Assembly: GCF_000331735.1 (NCBI RefSeq)
Contig: NC_020126.1
Coordinates: 434,001 to 498,000, forward strand
From: Myxococcus stipitatus DSM 14675
GTDB taxonomy: Bacteria > Myxococcota > Myxococcia > Myxococcales > Myxococcaceae
DNA length: 64,000 nt
Direction of reading: 5' to 3'
Positions 26,057 through 34,387 of this stretch are shown piece by piece. The translations under genes were made by a program, and so were the position numbers. The notes under the pieces were generated by a model, which searched no databases, was not told where the DNA came from, and saw only the letters and a program-made list of their open reading frames with translations. Each line of letters starts with the position of its first letter. The first letter of the stretch is position 1.

Positions 26057-27205
26057 TCAGCGCCAGCCGCCGCGGTCGTTGCCCTGCGAGCTGGACTTGC
26101 CGCCACCACCGCCCGAGCTGCCACTGGACCCTCGGCCTCCGCCGTTGCCCCAGCCCCCACCGCTGCTGTTGCCGCCACTGTTCCCACTGCTGTTGCCGCT
26201 GCTGCCGCGCCCGCCGCCACTGCCCCAGCCTCCGCCGCTGCTGTTGCCGCCACTGTTCCCACTGCTGTTGCCGCTGCTGCCGCGCCCGCCGCCATTGCCC
26301 CAGCCGCCGCCGCTGCTGTTCCCACCACTGTTGCCGCCGCTGCTGTTCCCACTGCTGTTGCCGCTGCTGCCGCGCCCACCGCCGTTGCCCCAGCCCCCGC
26401 CGCTGCTGTTGCCCCGGTCGTTGTCGTTGTCGCGCTCACCGCGCCCGTAGCCACCGCCGTTGGAGTTGCCTCCGTTACCGCCCGCGCTGCCCCAGCCACC
26501 GCCGTTGGAGTTGCCTCCGTTGCTGCCGCCATTGTTGTTGCCGTACCCGCGTCCCGGCCTGTCGGAGCCACGGTCGTCATCGTCATCCCGGTCACGCCGC
26601 GAGCCGCCCTGATTGCCTCGGCCATAGCCGCCGTTGCCCCAGCCGCCGTTGTCGTCATCGCGGGAGCCGCCGCGAGGAGGCTGCGTGCCCCAGCCCGTGC
26701 CGGACGGAGGAGGGCGGTTCGTCGGGCGGTCATCGTCACGCGAGACATGGCGACGCGACGGCTGCTGCGAGCGGCCCCGGGAGTAGCCATAGCCCGCGGA
26801 AGCGCCATGGGTCCGGTCGAACACGTACCCGCGGCTGCGCTCCCAGCGATACGCCCGGCCGGAGCTCGGGTAGTAGTCGTGCGAGTGACGCCCGTGCTGG
26901 TGACACGAGGAGCCGTGCGGGTCCAGGTGGAAGTCCCAGTACCAGACCAGCGTGGGGCCTCGGTAGTAATACACGTCGTCGGTGTAGGTGTAGTACGTCG
27001 TCGACGGGCGGTAGCCGTGCGAGTGGACGTGGGTGTACGGGCACCAGCCGCCACCGTCATCATCGGGAACGGGGTGGTCACCCGAGTAGCTGTAGTCCAC
27101 CACCACGCTGCCGCCGCCGTGCCGGGCGGGGCCATGGTAGTGGGCGTAGCAACCCGTCCCCATCATCAGGGCGAGAGGGATGGCGAGTGCGAGCAGTCGG
27201 CGCAT
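26057..27205 (-). CDS. Gly/Asn/Ser-rich repetitive lipoprotein
   Basis: The start at 27205 (MRRLLALAIPLALMMGTGC) follows GGGAGA and gives a lipobox. After it come a His/Tyr-rich segment (about residues 20-115: YTHVHSHGY, YYTYTDDVYYY, HQHGRHSHDYY) and a long low-complexity tail (about 165-382) made of Gly, Asn, Ser, Asp and Arg, including a 25-residue unit starting GWGNGGGRGSSGNSSGN repeated about three times plus a 30-residue variant. The total length is 382 residues. Such tails are intrinsically disordered and may be surface-exposed or phase-separating. The His/Tyr segment might bind metal. No family is recognised. Confidence 0.8.
   Translation of the reverse strand: MRRLLALAIPLALMMGTGCYAHYHGPARHGGGSVVVDYSYSGDHPVPDDDGGGWCPYTHVHSHGYRPSTTYYTYTDDVYYYRGPTLVWYWDFHLDPHGSSCHQHGRHSHDYYPSSGRAYRWERSRGYVFDRTHGASAGYGYSRGRSQQPSRRHVSRDDDRPTNRPPPSGTGWGTQPPRGGSRDDDNGGWGNGGYGRGNQGGSRRDRDDDDDRGSDRPGRGYGNNNGGSNGGNSNGGGWGSAGGNGGNSNGGGYGRGERDNDNDRGNSSGGGWGNGGGRGSSGNSSGNSSGGNSGGNSSGGGWGNGGGRGSSGNSSGNSGGNSSGGGWGSGGGRGSSGNSSGNSGGNSSGGGWGNGGGRGSSGSSGGGGGKSSSQGNDRGGWR
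26146..26410. repeat. 75-75-90-bp in-frame tandem repeats
   Basis: Copies begin at 26146, 26221, 26296 and 26386, each opening with TGCCCCAGCC on the + strand. The first two units are 75 bp; the third carries a 15-bp internal expansion; the fourth is partial. The repeat encodes the Gly/Asn/Ser tail of the lipoprotein and is a likely site of copy-number change. Confidence 0.85.
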
Positions 27206-27434
27206 GTGACGAGTCTCCCGTGCGAAGGGCACCATCAGCCAGTCCCACTTCGCGACCACGGGCCCTCTGACGCCTGGCCGGGAAGAAAATTCACCCCGGA
27301 GCTTCTTGCCTGGCTGCCCGCTGTTTAGGGGACTGTGCCCTGGTGGACAGCGCACGGGATGGTGTAGGTGCGCCAGAGGCGCGACGCGGAGGCCGGGGCA
27401 AGCCGGACCCGTCGCGCGAGGAGAGGGCACCTTC
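27206..27434. promoter_or_regulatory. Divergent promoter region
   Basis: This 229-bp gap separates the minus-strand Gly-rich lipoprotein gene from the plus-strand zinc-finger membrane protein gene, so promoters for both must lie here or just upstream. A mildly AT-rich stretch occurs at 27285-27330. No confident -35/-10 pair can be read. Confidence 0.3.
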
Positions 27435-28409
27435 ATGGAGTCGAATGCTGGTTGGGGGAGAGGGGCCATGTGCCCGCTTCATCCGGAGAACCTCGCGCAG
27501 CGGACCTGTACGCGCTGCGGCAATTTCATGTGCGACCTCTGCGGAGAGCACGGCACCCAGTCTCAGTGCCCCTCCTGCCGGAAGAGAGAGGGCCGGACCT
27601 TCCCCCTGGACCGCGACAACTGGACCATCAGCGGCCTCTTCGAGGTGGCCTGGGAGGCCTTCAAGCGCGAGTGGGTGATGTTGACCGTCTGCTCGCTGTT
27701 GTTCCTGATGGGCATCGCGGTCGGCGGCGCCATCTCCGAAGTGATGAAGCTCATCGGCGAGAAGATGGGCGGCGCCGCGAGTGTCGTGTTCATCCTGATG
27801 GGCACGGTGCTCTCGTGGGTGGTGCAGGGCGTCGCCATCATGGGGATGATGCGTGTCTGCCTGGATGTGATTCAGGGACAGCGCGCGGACGTGGGGCGCC
27901 TGTTCAGCCAGGTCAGCAAGGTGGGGACCTACGTCGTCAGCAACCTGCTGGCGGTCGCCATCTTCCTCCCCGTCATCCTGCTGTGCATGGCGGTGATGGC
28001 CGGAGCCTTGGTGGCCGTGGCGGGCATCAGCCTGACGGACCTGAGCTCGGTGAGTGACTTCAAGCAGCTCATGGAGATGACCCAGGCCACCGTGCTGCTC
28101 GCGGCGGTGGGGCTCTGCATCCTCATCATCGCCATCCCGAGCATCTGGATGGGCATGCCGCTGGCCCTCGTCTCCGTCGCGCTCGCGGACACAGACAACC
28201 CCAACGTCATGGACGTCATCCGCAAGTGCTTCGGCTATGCGAAGGGGCAGCGCCTGTCGATGTTCGGGGTCGCCTTCCTGGCCACCCTCATCCTCATCGT
28301 GAGCTTCCTCCTGTGCTGCCTGCCCATGATTCCCGCCATGGGGTTCTTCTACGTGCTCTTCGCCGGCCTCTACCTGTCGCTCAGCCGGGGCGAGCAGCGG
28401 GAGTCCTGA
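27435..28409 (+). CDS. Membrane protein with N-terminal B-box-like zinc finger
   Basis: I take ATG 27435 (MESNAGWGRG), downstream of a GAGGAGAGGG ribosome site. Residues about 12-50 hold a cysteine/histidine cluster CPLHPE, CTRCGNFMCDLCGEHG and CPSCRK, typical of bacterial B-box-like zinc fingers. After a short linker come about six hydrophobic helices (for example VMLTVCSLLFLMGIAVGGAI and a C-terminal ATLILIVSFLLCC). The 324-residue architecture is common in myxobacteria and annotated as a membrane protein of unknown role. The finger is probably cytosolic and may bind a protein or act as a zinc-dependent anchor. Confidence 0.85.
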   Translation: MESNAGWGRGAMCPLHPENLAQRTCTRCGNFMCDLCGEHGTQSQCPSCRKREGRTFPLDRDNWTISGLFEVAWEAFKREWVMLTVCSLLFLMGIAVGGAISEVMKLIGEKMGGAASVVFILMGTVLSWVVQGVAIMGMMRVCLDVIQGQRADVGRLFSQVSKVGTYVVSNLLAVAIFLPVILLCMAVMAGALVAVAGISLTDLSSVSDFKQLMEMTQATVLLAAVGLCILIIAIPSIWMGMPLALVSVALADTDNPNVMDVIRKCFGYAKGQRLSMFGVAFLATLILIVSFLLCCLPMIPAMGFFYVLFAGLYLSLSRGEQRES

Positions 28410-28425
28410 CGTCTCGTCTCACCGC

Positions 28426-28451
28426 GGCGCCCGTGAAGTCAGGCGGGCGCC
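28426..28451. terminator. Bidirectional hairpin between convergent genes
   Basis: GGCGCCCG / CGGGCGCC is a perfect 8-bp stem with a 10-nt loop, between the zinc-finger membrane gene and the DsbA-like gene, 16 bp after the former's stop. Confidence 0.6.
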
Positions 28452-28464
28452 GGGGCGGGGTACT

Positions 28465-29136
28465 TCAGTGCACCAGTCGCTCGGAAGAACCCGAGCGCGG
28501 TGTGGCCACCCGGCCCATGCAGGCCAGGATGTGCTCGCGGTACTCGGTCAGCTCGCGCAGGCCGCAGAGCATCCACCGCCCGCCGATGACCAGCGTGGGC
28601 ACGCCGCGCACGCCGCGCGCCGTCGCATCGCGGTGCTCGTCGAGGATGAGCCGCCGCGTCTCCTCGGAGCGGAACGCCGCGGAGAACTCGTTCATCGCCA
28701 GGCCCACGCGCGCCGCCAGCTCGAACACGACATCCGTGCGCGACACGTTGACGCCTTGCTCCAGCGCGGCGCGCTGCATGGCTCGCGCGAGGAACGCACG
28801 CGCCTGCGGTCCTTGCAGTCGCGCGGCCTCCAGCGCCGCCAGGGCCGGCACGCTGCTGCGCGGCGGGTCTCCTCCCAGCCACAGGTCCGTGGAGAGCAGC
28901 GGCGCTGTCGCATCCGACTCGCGTTGCGCGCGCTGCACTTCCTCCACCAACCCGCGCTTCTCGCGCTCCGTGGGAAGCACATCGTGCAGACGAAGCGGAT
29001 ACGGCCTCACGCTCCAACGCACGGCTTCGCCCAACTCCTGGCGCAAGACATCCAGGCGCAGGTCGGCGAGATAGCACCAGGAACACAGCACATCCTGGTA
29101 GACGGTAACCTGCAGCGGCTTGTGCGGCGTTTTCAT
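28465..29136 (-). CDS. DsbA/FrnE-family thioredoxin-fold oxidoreductase
   Basis: The start at 29136 (MKTPHKPLQVTVYQD) places the thioredoxin strand at the N-terminus; the extension upstream is not convincing. The 223-residue protein has the redox motif C18-S-W-C21 in QDVLCSWCYL, the helical insertion typical of DsbA-like proteins, and the cis-Pro loop GVRGVPTLVIGG. There is no signal peptide, so like FrnE it probably works in the cytoplasm, in thiol-disulfide exchange or isomerisation. No linked partner is evident. Confidence 0.88.
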   Translation of the reverse strand: MKTPHKPLQVTVYQDVLCSWCYLADLRLDVLRQELGEAVRWSVRPYPLRLHDVLPTEREKRGLVEEVQRAQRESDATAPLLSTDLWLGGDPPRSSVPALAALEAARLQGPQARAFLARAMQRAALEQGVNVSRTDVVFELAARVGLAMNEFSAAFRSEETRRLILDEHRDATARGVRGVPTLVIGGRWMLCGLRELTEYREHILACMGRVATPRSGSSERLVH

Positions 29137-29299
29137 TCGGGGCCGCCAGATTAGAGGCCACGCCGCGCCGCTGCCAACTCCCCATGACACGCGAGCTCGA
29201 AATCCATTCCTGTGTTCCTGAGGAGCATGCAAGGCACCTTCGGCCCAGGCTGCTCGCTTGCTTCAAGGCATGCGACCGACCTCGCGCGGCCGTCGTGGC

Positions 29300-30301
29300 T
29301 CACGTGCGCGAGAGGCGCGGAGCACTCGCCTTCAGCTCGGCGTAAGTCAGCGCGTGCTCGATGATTTCTCCCGCGATGTCCTGGCCCGTCGCGCGCTCCA
29401 GGCCCTCGAAGCCGGGGCTGGAATTGATCTCCATCAACCTGGGTCCCGCATGTCCCTCCAGCATGTCCACGCCCGCCACCTCCAGGCCGACGATGCTCGC
29501 GGCCCGCACGGCGGCCTCCGTGTACGCTGGAGGAAGCTCGATTGCCTGCCCTTCACCGCCGCGGTGGATGTTGGAGCGGAACTCGCCCTTCTTCGCCTTG
29601 CGTCGCATGGCGCCCACCACGCGCCTTCCCACCACGAGCGCCCGGACGTCGCGGCCCTCGCTCTCCGCGACGAACTCCTGCAGCACGATCTCCTGCCCCA
29701 GGTCCCAGAACGTATCCAGGATGGTCTGCACCTCCGGCAGCGTGTGCGCAATCATCACGCCCACGCCCTGCGTGCCCTTGATGAGCTTGATGATGACGGG
29801 CAGCCCGCCCACCTCCTCCACCAGGCGGCGCACGTTGCTGCGGTCATGCGCCATGACGGTGCGAGGAATGTCCAGGCCGGAGGCCGACAGGAACTGGAGC
29901 GCGCGCAGCTTGTCCCGGCTGCGCGCGATGGACGTCGGCGGGTTGAGGACGGGCACGCCCATCATCTCGAAGTGATTCACCACCGCCAGCCCGTAGGCGG
30001 TGATGGACGCGCCGATGCGCGGCACCACGACGTCCACGCCGCGAATCTCCACCCCGCGGTACGTCATGCGCGGCGCGCCCTGGGCGAGCAGCAGGCAACA
30101 ACGCAGTGTGTCCAGCACCAGGGGACGATGGCCTCGAGCGCGGATGGCGGATACCAGCCGGCGCGTCGAGTAGAGCGAGCGCTTCCGGGACAGGATGGCC
30201 ACCGTCTTCTTCGTGCGAGGGCGGCGCGGCGCTGGATGCTCGGGTGCCGGGGACCCAGGCATGGCCGGGGCCTTCTTCTGCTGGATTTTTCGGGGGGACA
30301 T
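29300..30301 (-). CDS. rimK: RimK-family ATP-grasp ligase
   Basis: The 333-residue protein has a basic Pro-rich N-terminal extension of about 30 residues. The family pattern follows: VAILSRKRSLYSTRRL, PRIGASITAYGLAVVNHFE, GVPVLNPP, an ATP-grasp core with PVIIKLIKGTQGVGV and LQEFV, and the metal-binding end GVDMLEGHAGPRLMEINSSPGFEG. RimK adds glutamates to the C-terminus of ribosomal protein S6 in E. coli; relatives ligate glutamate to other acceptors. The extension is not seen in the E. coli enzyme. The gene diverges from the sigma-54 activator with a 79-bp gap. Confidence 0.88.
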   Translation of the reverse strand: MSPRKIQQKKAPAMPGSPAPEHPAPRRPRTKKTVAILSRKRSLYSTRRLVSAIRARGHRPLVLDTLRCCLLLAQGAPRMTYRGVEIRGVDVVVPRIGASITAYGLAVVNHFEMMGVPVLNPPTSIARSRDKLRALQFLSASGLDIPRTVMAHDRSNVRRLVEEVGGLPVIIKLIKGTQGVGVMIAHTLPEVQTILDTFWDLGQEIVLQEFVAESEGRDVRALVVGRRVVGAMRRKAKKGEFRSNIHRGGEGQAIELPPAYTEAAVRAASIVGLEVAGVDMLEGHAGPRLMEINSSPGFEGLERATGQDIAGEIIEHALTYAELKASAPRLSRT

Positions 30302-30380
30302 GGGCGGGAGTATTCGAGCGTAGCACGGGCCGTTGGACGACAGCGGCCGTGTGGGGCGCGTTTGCTATCCTCGTGACGAG

Positions 30381-31814
30381 ATGAGCGCGACAGATCCGCA
30401 TCCCGACGACATCCACACCAGCCCCGGAGAGGCCGCCGGGCTTGACCTCGCCCACTCCCCGTTGCTGGGGGAGACGCTCGTGGTGGACCCACGCACCACG
30501 GTGAAGCTCCACAAGTGTCGCCTCGCGGTGGCCTCCGGGCCGGACACGGGGCGCTCGGTCGTCAGCGACAAGGAGCGGCTGCGCTGTGGCGCGCATCCCG
30601 GCAATGACCTGGTGCTGGTGGAGGACCGCACCGCGAGCCGCCACCACTTCGAAATCCAGTTCACGGAGCGCGGCTACCTGCTGGTGGACCTGGGCTCGAC
30701 CAACGGGACGTTCCTGGATGGGCGCAGGATTGAGCGCGCCTATCTCTCACCGGGCTCGCAGATTCGCGCGGGCTCGTCCGTGCTGACGTTCGCGCCGCTC
30801 GACGAAGAGGTCACCATCGAGCCCGACCGCGATGGCGAGCTGTGCGGGATGGTGGGGCAGAGCGTCAAGATGCGGCAGATTTTCGGGCTCATCAAGAAGA
30901 TCGCCCCGCTGGATGTCTCCGTCATCATCCAAGGCGAGACGGGCACGGGGAAGGAGCTGGTGGCGCGAGCCATCCACGAGCTGTCGGGCCGCAGCAAGTC
31001 GCCGATGGAGGTGCTGGACTGCGGCGCCATCCCGCCCAACCTCATCGAGAGCGAGCTGTTCGGCCACGAGAAGGGCGCCTTCACGGGCGCGGTGAGCGGA
31101 CGTCCCGGTGCGTTCGAGCGTGCGCACGGCGGCACCATCTTCCTGGACGAGCTGGGAGAGCTGCGCCTGGACCTCCAGCCGAAGCTGCTGCGGGTGCTGG
31201 AGAACCACGAGGTGCGGCGCGTCGGAGGCAACGACGTCATCGAGGTGAGCTGTCGGGTCATCGCCGCGACGAACCGCGACCTGATGAAGGAGATTCAAGC
31301 GGGGAACTTCCGCGAGGACCTCTACTTCCGCCTCTCGGTGATAACGATTCAACTGCCGCCGCTGCGGCAGCGCCGGGATGACATCCCGCTCATCCTCAAG
31401 GAAGCGCTCGCGGACCCGGAGGTGGTGCTCAAGCACGGCAAGAAGCGCTTCTCGCCGGAGGCGATGGGCCTGCTGATGTCCTATGCGTGGCCGGGCAACG
31501 TGCGCGAGCTGATGAACGTCCTGTCGCACGTGCTGACGTTCAGCGAGGGCGAGGAGATTCAGCCCGCACACCTCCCGCCGCGCGTGCGGGGCCAGACGCG
31601 CGAGGGGCCGCTGCCCTTCAACGAGCACCTCTCGTTCAAGGACGCGAAGGAGCAGCTCCTGGAGAACTTCGAGCGCGAGTACGTCACCAGCGTCCTCACC
31701 CGCTGCGAGGGCAACCTCTCCCGCGCCGCGCGCGAGAGCGGGCTGCACCGCAAGTCCATCGAGCGGCTGGTGAAGAAGTATCAGCTCGACACGAAGGGCA
31801 TGAAGCCGCGCTGA
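30381..31814 (+). CDS. FHA-domain sigma-54-dependent transcriptional activator
   Basis: ATG 30381 (MSATDPHPDD) follows a GACGAG ribosome site. The 477-residue protein has an FHA domain (about 60-140, RCGAHPGNDLVLVEDRTASR, then DLGSTNGTFLDG), an AAA+ sigma-54 activation domain (about 150-385) with Walker A GETGTGKE (185-192), GAFTGA (232-237) contacting sigma-54, and GTIFLDELGE. A Fis-type HTH closes the protein (about 435-470, NLSRAARESGLHRKSIERL). FHA-type enhancer-binding proteins read Ser/Thr phosphorylation and are numerous in myxobacteria. Its target may include the TadE/G-like cluster 142 bp downstream, but no clear -24/-12 promoter is seen. Confidence 0.93.
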   Translation: MSATDPHPDDIHTSPGEAAGLDLAHSPLLGETLVVDPRTTVKLHKCRLAVASGPDTGRSVVSDKERLRCGAHPGNDLVLVEDRTASRHHFEIQFTERGYLLVDLGSTNGTFLDGRRIERAYLSPGSQIRAGSSVLTFAPLDEEVTIEPDRDGELCGMVGQSVKMRQIFGLIKKIAPLDVSVIIQGETGTGKELVARAIHELSGRSKSPMEVLDCGAIPPNLIESELFGHEKGAFTGAVSGRPGAFERAHGGTIFLDELGELRLDLQPKLLRVLENHEVRRVGGNDVIEVSCRVIAATNRDLMKEIQAGNFREDLYFRLSVITIQLPPLRQRRDDIPLILKEALADPEVVLKHGKKRFSPEAMGLLMSYAWPGNVRELMNVLSHVLTFSEGEEIQPAHLPPRVRGQTREGPLPFNEHLSFKDAKEQLLENFEREYVTSVLTRCEGNLSRAARESGLHRKSIERLVKKYQLDTKGMKPR

Positions 31815-31955
31815 GCCCGCGGTGCCTCGGGGGAAGCCCCTGAGTGAAACATGACCGCGACGGGCTTGTAGCGCGCGGCTGCGTCACAGCCGTGCGACAC
31901 GGGCAAGTTGACGTATGTCCTTGGGGACGCAAATACCTGGAACATACGTGCTGCC
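31815..31955 (+). promoter_or_regulatory. Promoter region of the TadE/G-like cluster with an inverted repeat
   Basis: A perfect inverted repeat ACGTATGT (31911-31918) / ACATACGT (31942-31949) ends 7 bp before the first start codon. TTGACG at 31908-31913 overlaps its left arm and could be a -35 box, with a weak -10-like AAATAC at 31931-31936. The repeat could be an operator, or an RNA hairpin covering the ribosome site. Confidence 0.4.
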
Positions 31956-32738
31956 ATGAATTCCGACCCTCGCGGAAACCAGGGCCAGTCAGGACAAGCG
32001 ATGGTAGAGGCGGCGCTGACGCTTCCGCTCGTTGTGTTCCTGTTGCTGGGTACGTTGCAGTTGTTCCTCATGTTGCAGGCACGGGTGCTGGCTCACTACG
32101 CGGCGTTCCAAGCCACCCGTGCGGGCAGCGTGGCGCATGGCGAATGCGAGCGGATGACGCACGCGGCCATCCTCGCGTTGATCCCTTCGTTCCATTCCTT
32201 CCTCGGGCTGTCGAGCAGCACTGACGAAGTGCGTCACGGCGGAGGGGGAGGCGCGCCCGCGAGGCTGGCGGCGGCGTTCCGGGCGCGTCGGGACAACCGT
32301 TTCCAGGCGGGGCTGGACGGGGTGCACACGGGAAGCATCGTGTGGATCAACCGGGCCATCGTCGGTGGCGGGGTGGACAGTCCGCAGGACCGCGAGTTCG
32401 ACGAGCCGGGGCACCTGCGGCGGCTGGAGGTGCAGCTCATCTACTGGTACCCGATGCGCATCCCGTTCGCGAACTGGGTGATGTCGCGGATGTTCATGGC
32501 GCAGTTCGGCATCCAGGACTACCGGGCGGCCAATCCGTTGATCCTCGCGGAGAAGGACGCGAACTGGAACCAGGGGGAGTCCTCGAACCCCCTCACGCTG
32601 GCAGGGGATGTCCGCTCGGAGCTCGCCTCGCGCGTGGCTCGGGAGCAGTACGTGTTCCCCATCGAGGCCACCTTCACCATGCGGATGCTGACGCCCACCA
32701 AGCGGCGCCACTTCGCCTCCATGGACTGTCCCCGATGA
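31956..32738 (+). CDS. TadE-like pilus assembly/envelope protein
   Basis: I choose ATG 31956 (MNSDPRGNQG), which places the TadE-type segment GQAMVEAALTLPLVVFLLLG near the N-terminus. This segment has the conserved Glu after a Gly, as in pseudopilin-like TadE. The rest of the 260-residue protein is extracytoplasmic. Features include YYAAFQATRAG-like start-of-domain residues, a Gly run, and RRLEVQLIYWYPMRIPFANW. TadE proteins are prepilin-like factors of Flp/Tad pilus systems. Here no tadA ATPase, tadB/C or flp pilin is nearby. The stop overlaps the next start (ATGA), so the cluster is translationally coupled. Confidence 0.82.
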   Translation: MNSDPRGNQGQSGQAMVEAALTLPLVVFLLLGTLQLFLMLQARVLAHYAAFQATRAGSVAHGECERMTHAAILALIPSFHSFLGLSSSTDEVRHGGGGGAPARLAAAFRARRDNRFQAGLDGVHTGSIVWINRAIVGGGVDSPQDREFDEPGHLRRLEVQLIYWYPMRIPFANWVMSRMFMAQFGIQDYRAANPLILAEKDANWNQGESSNPLTLAGDVRSELASRVAREQYVFPIEATFTMRMLTPTKRRHFASMDCPR

Positions 32739-34387
32739 ACCGAGCCCTCGTACGTGGTCAGACGCTGGTGCTGTTCGTCCTGGGCACCCTGCTGATTGTC
32801 CTGATGGCCACGCTCACGGTCTCCTTCGCGATGAAGGTGCGTGAGCGCATCGAGCTGCAGACGGTGACGGACGCGGCGGCGTACTCCAACGCGGTGGCCA
32901 CCGCGCGCACGTTCAACAACATCGCGGTGATGAACCGCGCGCAGATTGGCCACGCGGTGGCACAAGCGGGCGCTGTCAGCCTGGTGAGCTGGGCCACGCT
33001 CTACCGGGCGGAGCTCAACGCGGCCAACAATGGCTTCGGGCTTGGCATGGCGCCCTACAAGCTCGCCATCGCGACCGGGTGCTGGTGCGCCTGGAAGAAC
33101 TCGGCATGCAGGAAGCGGTGTCGCTGTGGCACCAAGGGCGTGGCGGACCTGGGCATGCTCCAGGGGAAGTTGCGCGCGGAGAAGCTGCGCGTCGATGCCG
33201 TCTTCCAGTCCCTGGAGCCCATGGTGAAGTTCCAGATGCTGGGGCACCAGGCCGCCCAGCTCGCCTTCTACGCCGCGCAGCAGGACGTCTACCGGGACCT
33301 GCGGGACAGCGTGGACAACCAGGCCTTCGCCAACAGGATTGTCCGCAATGCGATGGGGGCGGGGAAGTACGGGAGTGATGCCAGCTGGGTGGTGCCGGAT
33401 GTTGGCAACGTCAATACCAAGGAGCTCCGAGGGGGCGTGGCCTGTACGGACAGTGGCGCCGTCTGCGACCTCCCCCTGACGGTCGCGCACGCGGTGAACG
33501 CGGCCATGGGCAGCCGCGGCTTCAGCTTCGTCTCGCACCGGCAGGTGCCCCTGGGGCACTACGCGATCCACCAGCTCAACCTGAACCGCGTCATCTGGCT
33601 CCCTGATGACGTGATTGTGATGCCGGATACGAACGGGACGACGTACTTCGGCAAGAAGGGGCGTCAGGTCCCCTTGATACCGCCCTATGCGCCAGCGCTC
33701 ATTGGAGATGATCGCGGCTCGATTTTCTGGCGCTACGACCACCTCATGCACGGGGGAGACCCCGTCTTCTGTCCCGCGTTTGTCGCGGGAGTGCTGCCCG
33801 TCACCTCGACCCTGGTGCAGTCGGGAGGCTTCCCGCTCCCCGAACACCGGTGGACACCCGGCCTGGCCCCCAGTGACCCCTTCAACCATCTGTTGGTGCC
33901 GTGCTTGGGCGGACCTTCGTCCTGCCCCGGCATCTGGCCGCCGTTCCTCGACTACAACATCCGGCGAGTCGTCAGCGAAGGGGACGTCTACGCCCAGCCC
34001 AAGAACTTCGCCGTGGTCCAGCGAGACTTGTCGGCACGCGCCCTGGACCCGTGGGACCTGTCCTTCCGCTATCGCTTCGAGTCGGGAGGGGCGGGCAATG
34101 TGTACGACGCCAGGAGCTTCACGATGGAGGACGGCACGCCCAACAGCACGCAGACCGCGCTCTCGACAGGCATCGCCTACTACCATCGGGGCAGGAGCCT
34201 GGGCATCAATCACTGGGCCGAGCCGCCCAACCTCCTCAACCCCTACTGGCGCGCGACGTTGGTGGGCGCGGACATCGACAACTCGGGTGTCCGGGATGCG
34301 ATTGAAACCCTGGGCAACAGTTCGCCGGTCGCGGCCCAGACCTTCATGGAGCTGCGCAACGCGGGCTTCAAGGGGCTCCAGCGATGA
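32735..34387 (+). CDS. TadG-like envelope protein
   Basis: ATG 32735 overlaps the previous stop. The 550-residue product has the start MNRALVRGQTLVLFVLGTLL, a single N-terminal membrane segment that also matches the 'RGQ-x-L' TadE/TadG motif. It is followed by SFAMKVRERIELQTVTDAAAYSNAVATAR, typical of Tad-system proteins. The large extracytoplasmic remainder contains a Cys-rich patch near residues 113-130 (GCWCAWKNSACRKRCRCG) and several aromatic/Pro-rich stretches. I see no von Willebrand A-domain metal site. The protein is probably anchored in the inner membrane with a periplasmic domain. The next gene again overlaps by ATGA. Confidence 0.8.
   Translation: MNRALVRGQTLVLFVLGTLLIVLMATLTVSFAMKVRERIELQTVTDAAAYSNAVATARTFNNIAVMNRAQIGHAVAQAGAVSLVSWATLYRAELNAANNGFGLGMAPYKLAIATGCWCAWKNSACRKRCRCGTKGVADLGMLQGKLRAEKLRVDAVFQSLEPMVKFQMLGHQAAQLAFYAAQQDVYRDLRDSVDNQAFANRIVRNAMGAGKYGSDASWVVPDVGNVNTKELRGGVACTDSGAVCDLPLTVAHAVNAAMGSRGFSFVSHRQVPLGHYAIHQLNLNRVIWLPDDVIVMPDTNGTTYFGKKGRQVPLIPPYAPALIGDDRGSIFWRYDHLMHGGDPVFCPAFVAGVLPVTSTLVQSGGFPLPEHRWTPGLAPSDPFNHLLVPCLGGPSSCPGIWPPFLDYNIRRVVSEGDVYAQPKNFAVVQRDLSARALDPWDLSFRYRFESGGAGNVYDARSFTMEDGTPNSTQTALSTGIAYYHRGRSLGINHWAEPPNLLNPYWRATLVGADIDNSGVRDAIETLGNSSPVAAQTFMELRNAGFKGLQR

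Noticed and set aside
26146-26410. CRISPR array
   Set aside because: Repeats are contiguous with no spacers and are in frame with a lipoprotein tail.
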